Source: Lithospermum erythrorhizon (lineage: Eukaryota > Streptophyta > Magnoliopsida > Boraginales > Boraginaceae). From it: 64,000 nucleotides of DNA. The stretch spans positions 310,001-374,000 of the forward strand of contig JADFUC010001610.1 in the NCBI GenBank assembly GCA_019722365.1, in the 5' to 3' direction. Below the pieces are notes generated by a model. The model was not told the DNA's origin. It was given only the letters and a program-made list of their open reading frames with translations, and made no database searches. A program made the position numbers and the translations under genes. Positions 25,254-39,400 of the stretch are shown piece by piece. Each line of letters opens with the position of its first letter. Position 1 is the first letter of the stretch.

Positions 25254-25640
25254 TCAGTTACGTGGTAGAGATCGACGCGTTTTCTGTTTGGAACTCCTCG
25301 AATCTTTGCTCCGCGTTGAGACAAAATACGTACCGGAGGCTGAGGCGATAGTGGGTCTGTCGGTTTGAAAGCGTAGATGGTGTACCCAATCCTTTGCTAA
25401 CTCACCATTCTCCGCGTATACCAGAAGCGTCTTTAGTTCTCCTCGGATACTTGAGATAAACCCATGCGGTAGATTAGACTTCGGCACCGGATTAGCTTGA
25501 GTATCTCTTGGTTACACTTAGTGCGTAAGACACATCGGTGCAAAGTGCGCGACATAGCCTACGTGATGGATCCTATAGCGGCATAAGGTATGTCATACGT
25601 TACGTTAAATACCGGCGCTGTGGTGGAGACCTTGTTCTCT
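25254..25640 (-). pseudogene. Ty1/copia RT end and RNase H remnant in the nested element
   Basis: Near 25590-25560 the minus strand reads GSIMYAM-like sequence, the junction between copia reverse transcriptase and RNase H. Farther on (25487-25254) come LLVYAENGEL and LRFQTDR, then SGTYFVST and SSKQ. These match the copia RNase H blocks LVYGG-ELVV-GYTDASFQTDRD, SGYVF and SSKQ. Frameshifts break it between blocks. It is the same protein segment as at 63409-63906. Confidence 0.6.
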
Positions 25641-25808
25641 GGCGAGGTTGAACTCCCGTATCTCGTGGGGAGATTACCATGGAATTACTCGCGTGTTGAA
25701 CACCGTGCACTTGACCATAAGTATCCTGACAAAGTCCAATCGACCTCTGGCTGCGATCCGGTGAATCTTTATTCAATGTATATATATTGTCTTCGCCTAA
25801 TTCACCTT

Positions 25809-26784
25809 TGAAGAAAATTCTCTTATGGATATATGAGTATAAATACAAATCCGTAGTTCCAGGGGATCTTTGCATCTTCTACATTGTTCGTATAAAAAAC
25901 ATATAATTAAAATATGAGCAGAGGACTTACGATGCGGCGGAGTAAATTCCACCAAATCCACAACACCAAATTCCTGGCGTGAATTTGACTTTCTGACTCG
26001 CTTGTTGTAATATCAATCGTATGATATCTCTCTGAATTAGTCGCGCGGGAGGGGTTGAATCGAGAACTAATCTATGCTAGTAAACAAGAATAAGACAAAA
26101 CCGGAAAAACCCAATTCTTGGGAATTTCGGCCAAAGGGGAATTTAGTAGGGTTTTGGTGAAAAAGTTTACAAAACTTATGATGAAAAACCTAAAAGTTTG
26201 CTTATATGAGGCTAGGTTAGAGCTATTAGAGCAGCTGGGTTAACTCTATTAGTTAATTTAAGACACTAATGAGTTCTTTAATAAAGTTGAACTATTTAAT
26301 TAAGCTAATTAAAAAATAATAATAGTCAGTATCAATAATCTTTCAAGTTATCGATAAATACTAAAATTACTCGAACCAATTAAATAACTTCATTTAATTG
26401 ATTTATTTGTTGTCGATATTACATAAAAATGTAGAACCACTTGTAATTGAGAAATACATTTCTCGATTATATAGTTCTCTTTAATTTCATACATGAAATA
26501 TAACTCCCAGCGTCCTTTGTATTGTGTGACCTTAGGCTCGAGATAATAGTAAGTTTGTATAATAATAATAATTGACCAGTACTATTATTATAACGATTAA
26601 TTAATAGTAAGATCCTGTGATATTTCATAACATGAAAGTGTCATGAGAACCAGTAGCTAGTAATATCTGATTACTTAGTTGAACACTAAGTTCGATAATC
26701 ACGTTTATTTGGTAAATGAATTGCTACGATTGTCGCATGACGAAGGGCATAATAAATGGAACCCGATTCTCGTTGATTTCAGCA
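25809..26784 (-). repeat. 5' LTR of the nested element
   Basis: It is the right copy on the + strand. Its minus-strand start TGCTGAAATCAACGAG abuts the AATTA duplication at 26785-26789. The internal sequence follows directly at 25808 without a recognisable primer-binding site, so the deletion begins at or near the LTR edge. Confidence 0.75.
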
Positions 26785-26789
26785 AATTA

Positions 26790-29700
26790 ATTAATCGATT
26801 ATGAACACGTTTAATTTAATTTCGTTTAATATATGGCCAATTTAGAGATGCGTTTATTTGTTTTTAATATTTTGCGAAAGTATATATTGTTATGGAATGG
26901 AAAAGAGGTATTTAGATATGACCAGGTTTAATTTATTTATTTACGATCTAGCGTGCAGGAAATATTGTAAACGACCAGTAGTCATATTTAACTTATTCTT
27001 GTAATTCATTTACCCATGACTGCGTCTTGTCCCAAGTGGGTTAGAGTAGTAGTATGTCTTCTTGTGGTGGCATTGAAGATAACGCATGTCAGCAAGAGCG
27101 GCACTTGGAGAGACTTGTAAGTTTTAAGGTCTTTGAAGAATCTGAAGACTTGCTGACTTGTTAAGTGCTGTAATAGGACATGTTAGCATTTCAGCACATT
27201 AGAGTGATGTAATAGGTCTAGAGGGAATTAAATATCATATCTCACTGAAATTGTATTGTTATTTATTTATTTTTCATGTTGTGCATGTTGGCTTGAATAT
27301 GTGCTATCATGCATGGTTAAATAAAGTTAAATAACATTAATCTCACGATTAAAATTTAAGCAATGTGATAAGCCAATTTTAAAGTTGTGAAATCGGTTGC
27401 TTTATGCAGGCGCCTTGTGATGGCAGGTGTGCAGTTTTGCACTTTGATATGACAATGGATCATATTAGAGTGATTTCAGTAACGTTGTGAAGTTTTCGGA
27501 TGATCATTTCCGAAATGCTTATTTGGTTTAATTGGTATCTTGCTTGATTTGTCGAATCTGAGAGTCGGAGTAGCATCTTGTATGGTAGCTAGTGACCTGA
27601 GAGTTATGTAGTTTGAGGGGAGTGGTTGGTAACTTTACTATTGTCTTTGGATTGAAATGTGTATGCGGTGTTGCCGTTTAGTCTGAAGCAGCGAACTTTG
27701 CGTACTTGCGTATTACTTTATATATAATTGGTTGATAACCTCTTTATTATACGATTGAAATGTATGCGGTGTTAGTTTAGATCAAGTATAGTAGATCTTG
27801 ATACTTGTACATTTTTGTGGTCCCAGATGCGGGTATTATATTTACAATTTATTTTATATCGTGTGGATTATTTTGAACTATTTGTTTATTTTAAGTTGCA
27901 TATTTCTATTATGTTTGGCTTGCATTAAGTTTACCTATTTTATTCACCATTCATTGGGAAAACTAAATGCATGACTTATAATGTGAAATAAAATAAGTTA
28001 AGGAAGAAATCGAATGACTTGTTGATACAAAGTGTTCTGGCGCGTCTCCTTGACTTAAATTGCAATAGAGTTTGTATGCTAATAGAAGATAAAACTTTAA
28101 ATACCACAAACATTTAAGACTTGATTGATCATGTTGATATGTTGCATGAGATTTGGTTAGTGAACAAGTCACATGATACAGATTGAAGGATAATTAATTT
28201 TTTATTCGATCAAAGGTGATGATCTTTATGAAAGCCAAATATATCGTATTGTCTCTTAATAACGAAGTCTTAAACTGATAAATAGTTTGATCTATTTACA
28301 TAACTCTATTGAGAAAAACTATTGAATGATCTTGAATGTTGTGTATGCACATTTCGGGGACATGTTAATTATTTAGTTTCTTTAACATGATGAACATGGT
28401 TCGTGAATTGTGAGAAACAGCTTATGAGTATGTAACCAAATAAGCAAATTATACATTCGAGTTACTTAAAATAAGCTTATGCAGATAGTGAACATGGAGC
28501 CTCAGTTGAAGTTAATGATTCGACTTCGTTATTTCGAACTTTAAAGCATAGAAGAAGGATTTAAGTAACATTTAGAATTGAAGAGAGATTTGATTAAATC
28601 TCGTATACCGAATAATTTTCTTTGTCGAAAGGCATGTCTTGGTACAGACTATCGGTCATCGAGAACACTAGTTTTGACTCACATGATTTAATCATGGATA
28701 TGAGCCAAGTATAAAAATAGCTGGAAGACAAGATACAAAATTATCATTTCTTTGTGTGTAATGATGAGCAGCTACGTTAAGAGCAGGTTTAAATCCTCCC
28801 GTGAAGATGGTTGGGATTCTAAACTATTTTCTTTTGCAACTGTAAGAGTAGAAAAAAGAATGTCGTGTTTGGCTGGCGTTTCGTGTCGGGTGATTCGATT
28901 AAGGAAACATTACTCTACTCTTCTTTAAAAGAGCCTTGAGCGACAAACGATTGAATAATACTTATGGATAATGACTCGAACAAAGACTTGAGTATAATCT
29001 TGAAAAGATGAACTAAGTCGACTCTTGCTAGACTTAGTGGGAGGTTCGCTAGTCTAAATTAAGTTTGTATGTTTACATACAAGTTGATTGAAGATTTGAG
29101 TCATTGAATGATACATCAGAGTTGATAAGAGTATGGAAAGGACCATATGAATACTATCAAGTTACGAGTCGAAGTATCGTCGATATAAGTAGTATATCGT
29201 CTAGAATGAGACATCATTCTAATCTTAAAACGTGCTTGTTAAGATCACGTAATTAAAGAATTGTGTTTAGTGAAGTTAAAACACAAATGGATGAGATCTT
29301 CGATTTCATATGCGAGATAATTTTATTGACCTTAGATGTGTCGTTGGATTGGAGTGATCTGAGTAAAGGATTGTGTTGCGTGGGTGAAACACGAAGAATG
29401 AAATAATTTCACATATTAAAGGTTCGCTACCTTTCAGGTAAATTTATTCATATTCAAGCGTGAGAACTGACTCGAAGTTGTATTGTTTGATAAACAAAGC
29501 TTTGAAGCGTCACCGTATAGGATAAAGTTAGTATTATGTCATTGTAGTAGACATAATTTGCTAGAATCAAAGTTGATATTAAGTCATTTTGTACATAGCA
29601 GAAGGAAGGTATTTATTTCCATCAACATAGTGTTGCAATTTATTGTACATATAGAGTCTTCGTTATGAAGTACAAATAGTGGAAATAAATATGTGACTGA

Positions 29701-32315
29701 TGCGTTGAAGTGGCTTTCCGTAGGAAGATACGGAAACCGATATTAGAACCGCTTGATTATATCAAGGAGTATCCACTCTTGATACATTTAAAGCTAAATC
29801 ACATTATTACAAATATGTTTCACGTGAATAAATAATACTCAATAAATGACTTGAGGTCATTTAAATGAAATAAGATGTGAATACATGAGTTTGGTTTGAG
29901 TATAAAGCTCTATTTTATGTACGGATGGTGATTAAATCGAGGTAAGAGCATTCTATATTACTTTCTGGATGGTAAATCATCGAGGAAGTAATAAATGTAT
30001 TCTCATGAAATGAGCAATCGTGTGAATAGCGTTAAATATCATTTGGTTGAGAAACCAGATTAAACATATTCGTTGGTTGTATGTGTTTATTTCAAACTTT
30101 CTTATTCTTTATTCATAAGTTGGCAACATGTGGGTAAAAACAAGTTATCAAAGAATGTTCTAGCCAATGATTAGTGATAATTGGATACTTGACATTGTTA
30201 TTGAACTCAGCATCTCGAAACAAGTATGTAAAAGAAAGTTTACATACTACTAGAATATAAAGTTGTAAACTAAGATTGAATATAATGGAGTTATATTCCT
30301 CACTTTGATACTTCATGAAAATCAATGAAATCCAAGAGTGATGAAGAACCTTGAGTTCATAGAGGTTAGTGGGAGGCATGCTTGCATAAATGAAGTTTTA
30401 TACACTAAATGTTGAAGAAATCTTCCTACTGACCTTAAAAGGGTATAATAGCGATTAGATTCTTGTCGTTTGTGAGCCAGAAGCTACATATATGACACGT
30501 GTTATGTCAGTCACATTATATATATGTGAGCTTGCATGACATTTGCTTGTTAAGTTTAAGATGTCATGAAGCTCGAAGATGGAGACAAAGAAATCTATAA
30601 TAGATTAAATTCTATAAATAGGCAGTCTCTTATTAATGAGGCAACTCTTCGTTAAGAGGTGCAATCCCACAGCCTTAGTAAAGGGCCTCGCGTGTAAAGT
30701 GGTTGAAGTCTATTACGTAATATGATTCGCCGTATGCCGCGTCGAGGTAAATGTGTTGTGCACATAACTATGGCCGTAGCATGATTCCGTGATTGGAATT
30801 GTGAAGTTTTACTAAAGGTATTCCACGCGGATTCGAGAAATACGGCTTGGTAGTAACTTTAAATATAGGTAGCTATAGTTACATGGAATGGATCGATTGT
30901 TGATCTTGTAGCCGCTTGAATGTGATGATAGCATTATCGACAGTTGTACCGTATGGCTATTAGATAAGAATTATAATAATAGGTGAGAATTACAGTATTA
31001 ACCGATGAGTAGACTAAAGGAAACTTGAACTTCCCGGTACAACTTGACCGGTCGATACATTTTTTGTTATTAAATATTGAAATTTAAGAATGTGCATTTA
31101 ATATAAAACGGATGTATTTTAACACACCTTGAGTTGTGTTGTAAGCTTACCATAGAACCAGAAATGGTTTGAAACCCGTTTTGATCGTAGTCGTGCGTGA
31201 CTATGTCGGGATAATCTTAATCATCGATTCCTTGGTTGAAAGACCGGGCTTATGAATGTAAGGCGCTTGTTAGTAACGTTGAGATAAAGGATGTGATTAT
31301 AACCCTTTATCCTTTTGCTACGTGTCTTGGAATGACACGAGAAGTCATGCGAAGCTTATAGGATCCGTGTAAGGATTTAAAAGCATGCGTCACCGGAGTT
31401 GAATCCTTCCACGTGATTCAACCAAGTTTGGTTACTCACAGGCTTTATGAAGAAGAAGGAGGCGAGCGTGGCGAAGTTCGGTGGGGTAGTTCGTTCAGCT
31501 TTTCTGCAGGAATAAGTTAAATAATTAATTAAAACAAAAGTTCACTTTGTGTTTTTAATCGATTGATAACTAAACTACATGAATGCGTGATTCGTTCATA
31601 TAGTTACCCATTATTTATTCGCGTGCCCTTGAAATATATAATATACGTATTGTATCGCCGATGAGTGAAAAGTTAAATCCACAGGTTGGTCACATGATTT
31701 CTAAGAACATGAATTGTTGATTACTCTTGAGCCTAGAAACATAGGATGGCAAGGCCTTGGTTAGATGCCGATAGTTAGGGCGTGAAGCATTATATGACTA
31801 ACATGGTATTTTTGGTAGTGATCGAAGATTGATCACGTTAGCCTGCTGGGACTAGATCGTCTGGTGAAACGATGCGGTGGCTGGGGAGGCTGGCGTGACC
31901 CGAAATGAATTCATAGAAGATATGTATATACGTGATGCATGATATTTGTTTAGAATTTTTAGGACCCTTGATTCATAGATTTCTGATATATAACTATACG
32001 TGTTATATGAAACTACGTACTTGGTATGACGAATATGCGCCTTAGCGAGGATTATAACGGCATATGTTTGGGTCACACAGTAGGTATAACGATAGATGTT
32101 GATATATTGGGAGAGATTTATCCGTCCTTGATACTCTGAGGAAGATCTCGGGGCCTCTCGCGCGGTTAGTCTTGATTGGTTTATGGGACGGCATAAATGC
32201 TTGTCGATTCAATACTCGAGTAAAAAGAAGTTGTAGTGTTTCATGAAACACTTCTTATAGTTAGCCTACGACTAGAGATAAGCTAGCGATAAAGGAATTG
32301 TGGAAGTAATCGTTC
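26790..32315 (+). other. Decayed internal region of the host LTR element
   Basis: 5.5 kb without a long open frame. The part from about 31500 is homologous, in opposite orientation, to the 3' tail at 62430-63200, for example GATCACGTTAGCCTG near 31840 and CGACTAGAGATAAGC near 32270. The earlier part should be former gag-pol by position, but I could not recognise domain motifs in any frame. Confidence 0.5.
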
Positions 32316-32333
32316 AAGGGGCAGAGTGGGGAG
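32316..32333 (+). promoter_or_regulatory. Polypurine tract of the + strand element
   Basis: AAGGGGCAGAGTGGGGAG lies directly before the 3' LTR (TGTTGG at 32334). The same tract is found in reverse at 62413-62430 beside the LTR of the related element. It primes plus-strand DNA synthesis in LTR retrotransposons. Confidence 0.75.
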
Positions 32334-33338
32334 TGTTGGAAATCAATGAGAATTGATTGATTTATTATCTTGCGACTTGATTGTGTATCGATTCATTTCT
32401 AGGGTTGGTTAAATGTGATTAGTGGAACTTAGTGTTCACCTTAGTAATTGTATATTACTAGTTTGGATTCTCGTGATAATTTAAGGGTTATGAGTGATTC
32501 TTTAGATGCTAACTGCGTTAATCGTTATAATAATAGTAATTGAATAATTTATTATTATCTGATCTAATATTATCTGACTTAGAAGGTCAGCAGCATACGG
32601 TGATAGCCGAATTATATTTCATGCATAGTCGCGAGACTTGCCATGGCCAATGTATCTCTCAATATTTTATATATTTGATAAATATATAATGAACATCGGT
32701 GGTTAAACTTGCGAAGTTTAATCAATTAGCAGTGAAAATCGATGAATAACTTGATAAGTTATTTGATAGTGACTTCGTTAGTATTTTAAATTGACTTGTT
32801 AAGTTAATTAAAATGGAACAAGCTGGCTAGTAACTCGTTATTTGATTGGAAGCCGTACTTGGTCTAATTAAGTTAACGAGTTAAGCGATTTAACTAGCGA
32901 GTTCAGCTTGCTTGGTGGAAATTGGCAAAATGGTATTTAAAAAGGGAAGAGACAAGGGTTTTTCTTTTCATGAAAAAAACCCTTTGCCTCCCTTGAGAAA
33001 GCCGCCCCTCCCAGAAATGAAGAAAATTTCTCTTATTTTGTTCCTCATGACTCTAAGCGAGTCGAGTCACGGATTCGATTCCCTCACAGGGTGTGTGCGA
33101 TCAGGGGAGACGTCGTTTTGGTGTTGGACAAGAAATTGGAGAGGTTTTTCAAGGGCATTCACATGAGGCATCTTCTTGAAGGGTTGGTTTCATTTCGTCT
33201 TGCATTGCATTATGAGCGAACTCTTGTATTCATAATTGTTAATTATGTGTTTTAGATAATTTATATCGTTTGAGGATTCGGGATGTATGAATTTGAGGAA
33301 TTGTTTATCACAATTGAAATTCATCTTAGATTTTAACG
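32334..33338 (+). repeat. 3' LTR of the + strand retrotransposon
   Basis: It starts TGTTGGAAATCAATGAGAAT right after the polypurine tract and ends near TTAGATTTTAACG, followed by ATGAG. Short frames inside it, such as one near 32912-33166, are accidental. Confidence 0.8.
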
Positions 33339-33659
33339 ATGAGCCCCGATTGTGGAATTGGAAAAAGAAGAATAGTACTTGTGCAGCGAAAAAAGAGCGA
33401 TAGTTGAAACTTAATTGAAAATAAAGTGATAGTAGAGGGGGCATCCGGCTAATTATCCTTTTTTTTATTAATGAAGTATTCTTTTTAGTATGAAATTCAA
33501 GGATTACTATTGCACAAATGCAAACTTGAGACATTGTTTATAAGCCAAATTATAACTCTATGGGCAATGTGATAAACTCAAGTAGGACTCGAAAATCATA
33601 GCCTTTCAAATTGTAACTCTACGGATTATCATTGAACCAATTTAGATTTTAAAAACTAA

Positions 33660-36342
33660 ATACCTATTATGAATATAACTATAAACAATGTAAATAGATA
33701 GAGAATAAGAAAGTAGAGAATAAATTTTATTATTTGATATTGATACGTTCTGAGGGTCTTTGTTATAGAACTTCATGATCTGTCGTATAGTATAACGGTA
33801 AGCAATTATCATACTTTCTTCTTAAATCAAACTATCTCTTTCTTGTTAAACAAGAGCGACTTGGTTGACAAAATCGAGACATCAATTATTTCCATACTTA
33901 ATTTCCACGCGGGCGTCACAATCAACAAGAATATGTCTCGTTAAAACCTTACTAGGAAAACTTGTTTAGGGACAAAACCTCAGTGAAGGAAAAGAGTGTA
34001 TATCTGTAATATACTCATAAAATGTTGCCTTATTAAAACCTTAATAGGAAAACCCATTGGGACAAAACCATGATTAAGGAAAAAAAGTACAACAGCATCT
34101 GCTTCTCCCTCGTGATCGCGTCCCGACATTTTTTAGTCGACGTAGTTTCATACTTTTGGATAACTTATCGAATATTGAAGTAGAGGGTGACTTAGTGATA
34201 ATATCTGCTAGATTTATCACGCTGAAGAGAGCGAATTTGTTGAAAGTGGTTTCACATTCTTTTGAAGATCATGGGTAAGAAGAAACCAATATATTTTGTT
34301 GTATCTCGCTTTTATATGTCATTTTATTATACCGTCGCAACTAGCATCACAATTATCGCCATAAAGATAAATCGGGACCAACTTTCATATGATAAATCAC
34401 AAGTAATATGGATCTGCTGGATCACATTCCTCAACCAAACACATTCACGATTTCTTCGTGCGTTTCAAGGTCTCTACGTATGTTGATGATTTTTTTGATC
34501 TAGTTTGTTTCATACATCACCATGAAATACATAACTACTAATAAATAAACACTATGTATGTGATCTTCCAATATAGATCATATAAGTATTATGCATTCGC
34601 ATAATCAATAGTGTATAAATTGAATATGTTCTAATGGAAAAAATCTTATATCCACTTATGTTAACCGTTTCGATAAATCCGTGTTGATATTTCACTCCTA
34701 ATACTCCCATATCACTACTTGGCCTTGTATATGATACTTCGTGATCAAACAATTCTTTTGTACTTTCTACTTGGCATTAGCAGGCCCGATTATTCCAAAT
34801 CGGCGATATTATAATTATTGAAGTCTTGAATATGACATAGGCGATATTTCGTCTGAAATTCCTTCTTGAAAGTTCTGACTCTTGAAAGCTCTTGGCAGTT
34901 CAATAATGTTTAAGTCATAAACATAAATTGTCATTTCATAACTTTTTCTCGATCTTTACATGTAAATACAATGCCATGTAAGATCATTCGCATAACCATA
35001 TTTGGTTAAATAATTAAACTAGAAAAACCACGTGGAGCAAACTTTAGTGAAATAAAAGATTGTATTTCATTAAGACGCACTAAAGCTTCGGTGGGAAAAA
35101 ACTTAGTAGAGGAAAAAAGAGTACAATTCATATCGTATCTCCCCGATGAGATCATCATTCTATATCATATCTATACGATGAGATCACCGGGTTTAGATTA
35201 TTCAAGTAGAATATCCAAATAATATTCTAGCGTTGTCAATATTAGTGATTATGCTGATATAATGTATCGATTATAAGATATACATTAAGTGGTACTTGAG
35301 GCCAAGTTCATGTCTTAGGACGAGATACTAAATTATCTCTTATGAATCTCATTTTAATTGAGGCCTAAGTATGAATTTATAATTACATGCATAATTGACT
35401 TGTATATACCTTTATAAGGCATTTGATTCCAATCATTTTATAGACATGTTGTTTGATAACTACAGAACTCTAAAGGGAGTTGCTGTACGGCTTTACTCAT
35501 GATAATCTAGTCACCGAGAACTTCTTGGAGTCTCAATAAACTATAATAGTTCTTTAATAGCGTCGTGATTATTCGGATCATCAGTAGACAAATAATTAAA
35601 TCACAAATATATGTAAAGATCAATAGCAAGCTTACATTAATAATTCCAAAATACATCAGACACATAATAAGTAAACAAATAGATCATATAATCACATAAG
35701 ACATAATATAAATATAAGAGTTAAACATGTATGGCCTTATTTATGATAGACTTGCGTATACTTGTGATACTAAATAAATGTCAATACAAATAAATGTCTA
35801 ATAATGCGAGTTCGAACTGTAATCCATGCTTCCGGATGGCTTTAAATATTCAAATATTTTCACTTTAACTTTGTCAGTTAAGTTCCCAGTAATCACGTAT
35901 TTGTGCCGAGCATCACATAACTCTTTCTACTGCAGTAACATACTCGATCATATACATGTATTCACGTCTCGTATTTCTCGTATGCTATATTATACATAAA
36001 TATACGCATATCAAGAGGCTATATTTTATTGCTACCAAACATATATAATTCCGATACCAAAATCACAGAAGTATATGTGGCCAACTTTATAAAATTAAAT
36101 TTAGTCTTTACGGTACAAATCTTTTATAGTAAATCTTATTTGGGGTTATTTGCTTGCGTAGTAGTATCATATTTGATTAGACTTGAGTCTAAAATTCTCC
36201 TTACATGAGTAGTTTCGTTGAAGCTACTTGATGAGATATATTTAAATTAGTATCTATTTCATTAGACTTCGAGGAGTCTAAATTTCTCGCTTATATAGTG
36301 AATTTCTTTTTTACTCTTAATTGCGTCTTTTCTCGTTGGTCA

Positions 36343-36427
<85 letters not shown>

Positions 36428-39400
36428 TTCCTTGAGATAAATTTCGAATCGTCATATTCTTCATTATATAGAGCTCTTAATTTATTGTCGACAATTCTTT
36501 AATTTTTAGTTGACGAGTTCATGATAGTGAGATCATTATAGTAATAAATTTCGTTATGTAAATATCTTACAGGCGTTAGAACTTTAGCTTATTCGCTGAT
36601 ATATTGCGTACCTCTTACGGAGGTGATATTCTCTGAACCATCTTGATGTCATATCTTTGATGGTGGAACTATTTCATTCTGGCGGTCTTGAGAACCTCAG
36701 CTATATTTTGAGTGTTTACAACTGTATAAGACTTCATTGCTATCTTGAGGTCAGAAATTTATTTGGTAGTGAAATTCTGGTTCATATCATCCCTTATTCA
36801 TATTTTCTCTTGAATTTCAAGTTCATATTTATTCATTTATGAGGATCATCTAATATAGGAAGATAGTCTATTTTTTCAGTTGTATATTATTCTCCCCCTC
36901 AATATTGAAAATATTGATATATCACAATGAAAAATTACTTGATAAATTAATTTCAATTTTGTATTTTCAAGTATATAGATGTACATACCTTCTGGGTATA
37001 ATAATCATTTAAAAAGTCATCATTTGTGCATATCTGCGAGAATATGATGCATGGCGGAGGGTAAAATATGTGGTTTCGACCCGAGCCAACTATATCGAGA
37101 GTTTTATAATAATTTGGCGTAATGCGAGCAGAGTGTTCTTACATAGTGTAACATTTCCCGATGATCGGTGAGATATTGCATGTAATTGGCGTGCTTGCGC
37201 GATCCAAGCTTTGGAGTTTACGCTGCCAGGCTTCGCATAAATTCTTCAAGCAATAGTTTATTGACTCTTCCAATGATGCCGATTAATATTGATTATTCTT
37301 TAATAAATAGCCCAATCGAGGATGAGTCTGACACGGTTATGCCAAATAATAAAATTTCTCACAATTCTCAAACTTTCGGTTTGACAAAAATTAATATTTT
37401 GATAATGCAAACATGTTTATTACTTGGTGCTGATATTATTAGCTTCTTCCAGGCCTTCGTTTGGTTTTGCTCTGATTTTGACAAATATTAGCTCTTACGG
37501 AGACTTATTTTGTTGTCTTAATGGTAGAAAATTTGACATATATTTTGAAATTCGAGATTCGCTTCAGACTTTAGAATAATATGGTGCATCTTGAATACAT
37601 ATTTTTGAGGCACCGATCTATTATCTCTTCCAGTGCATTTTGCATGATAATAATAATAACACTAAACTTCTTGTATTATTAGATAAGTAAAATATTTAAC
37701 ATCTTTAGAATGTTATGAGTTGTTGCACTATACATAAGACATATTTTCTCTTTGCCATATCCGTGTTGTTGAAATTCGCGATCCTTGAAAATTAAAAATT
37801 ATACGCTGAGATGAGTTCACGAGGAAGATGGGTGTCGCAACGAGGGCTGTTTAATCTAAATCTTTCAGCCAGCCATGGCTGCTTGTGTATAATCGCGACA
37901 CCAACTATGATTAGGGAATTAGGTATTTCTTCAAAAATGATATGTCAGTGGCTCTTTTCGGAGGAATTCAATTAATTTTTCTATTTCACATAAATATTGA
38001 TAACGTTAGTTCCATCAAGTTTATCAAGTAAAGAAGATTTTATTATATTTTAAAGTGGTATGTATTGTGCTTATATACTCGGACAATTTGCACTATACGG
38101 GATGGTTACATACTCGAGAGAAATATCATTTCTTAAGGTATAGACCTTGAAGAAATCGAGAAGTAATTAAATTAAGTAAGCTGATTAAAGTATAGCTGAA
38201 TACGTATTATTTCAATTATATAGTCTTGGGCTGTCAGGTGAATTCACCATATTATTTTGTTTTAAAACGTGAGGACATCCACATAGATTCTTGATATTCA
38301 AAAACCCTTAATATGATTATGTTCCCCAAGCCATTAATCTTTCATTATTAGTTCTTGCTTAAATTAAGTATTCGAGACACATCGAAAGATTCAAAGATAT
38401 TTAAGTCTTACGGATAATTATAATCTGAAATTTTAGTCTTTAGTTTATTGACAGTTTATTATGATACAATCTTGACAGTTAGTCTACGAACTAATAATAA
38501 TATAAATTTTCTTCAATTATATATTGAGTCTTAAGTCTTATAGACTAGTTGTGAGATTATAAGGGTAGAAAATAAATATTTTAAGTCCTTACAGACCCCT
38601 AATAATATATCACAAATGCTACGTAATCTTTGCATTACAAATAGATGATTAATAATTACATGGTGATAAATTCAACGATTATATATATATAAATATAATA
38701 AGTCTTGAGACTTAGATAGATTGATACATGTGTTCACAAACAATATATATCTAATAATTAGCGAACAATAATAAGTGCATAGATTTAATAAAACTAATTT
38801 TATCGAATTAATAAGTCTTCAGGACTTAGACATTTGATAATTGTCTTCTTGACTCGTATAAAATATATAAATCTAATGATTAGTTTCAATATATGTAATA
38901 GTACGAAAATATCAGTCTACTCATAAATCACTATTAATACTTAATCAAACTAATCATATTTAACATTTTTATACTAGTGGTCAGTATTAGATGCAAGCTC
39001 TGTATATAAACAATATTCCGTATTCTAAATCAACTACTCTATTAGATCCATATGATCCAAAGTATAGTCAAAATCATATACTACTTACTAGTTACTACTA
39101 TTTTAATAAGCCAAATGCGGTAAAATTTAATAGAAAAAGATTGATAATTCTATAATTCTTGGTTGACAAGCTCACTTCATATGATAACTATAAAAATTCA
39201 TAATTCTATAATGTGGAGTACCTTTAATCAATTGGAGAGGTGAACTTACTCGCTTATATAATGCGCATTTTGAAAACTAATGTTTGATCTTGAAATAATA
39301 TCTAGGAGTATCGCTTGGAGAATGATACTAACATTTTTCCCTACGAATTGGCTTTTATAGTATTTATAAAGCATTGTATCGCGTCGAGTTGGAAAGATTA

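Larger units (their letters stand above)
23133..26784 (-). mobile_element. Nested, internally deleted LTR retrotransposon in opposite orientation
   Basis: Two direct repeats of 976 bp (23133-24108 and 25809-26784) bound a 1.7 kb interior, and AATTA flanks both sides (23128-23132 and 26785-26789). On the minus strand the LTR starts TGCTGAAATCAACG and ends TTTTCTTCA. It shares U3 blocks with the host element's LTRs, so it is a related subfamily with a different 3' LTR half. The interior holds only the end of reverse transcriptase, RNase H and the 3' tail; gag, protease, integrase and most of RT are gone. It cannot be autonomous. It sits inside the + element, so it inserted later. Confidence 0.8.
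20989..33338 (+). mobile_element. Complete-length LTR retrotransposon, Ty1/copia-like family, decayed and carrying a nested element
   Basis: The element runs from TGTTGGGAAATC at 20989 to a degraded end near 33338 (TTTTAACG). It is flanked by the perfect 5-bp duplication ATGAG (20984-20988 and 33339-33343). The LTRs are 20989-22007 and 32334-33338, about 1.0 kb each, and a polypurine tract AAGGGGCAGAGTGGGGAG (32316-32333) sits directly before the 3' LTR. That tract sets the + orientation. The interior is 22008-32333 less the nested insertion at 23133-26784, about 6.7 kb. No intact gag-pol frame remains. The segment from about 31500 matches, in opposite orientation, the 3' tail of the element starting at 61395, which does contain copia-type RNase H; that is the basis of the family call. 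A standard methionine-tRNA primer site was not found after the 5' LTR. Confidence 0.85.

Noticed and set aside
37186..37491. 101-residue open frame on the + strand
   Set aside because: It lies in decayed minus-strand copia sequence and matches no family I know.
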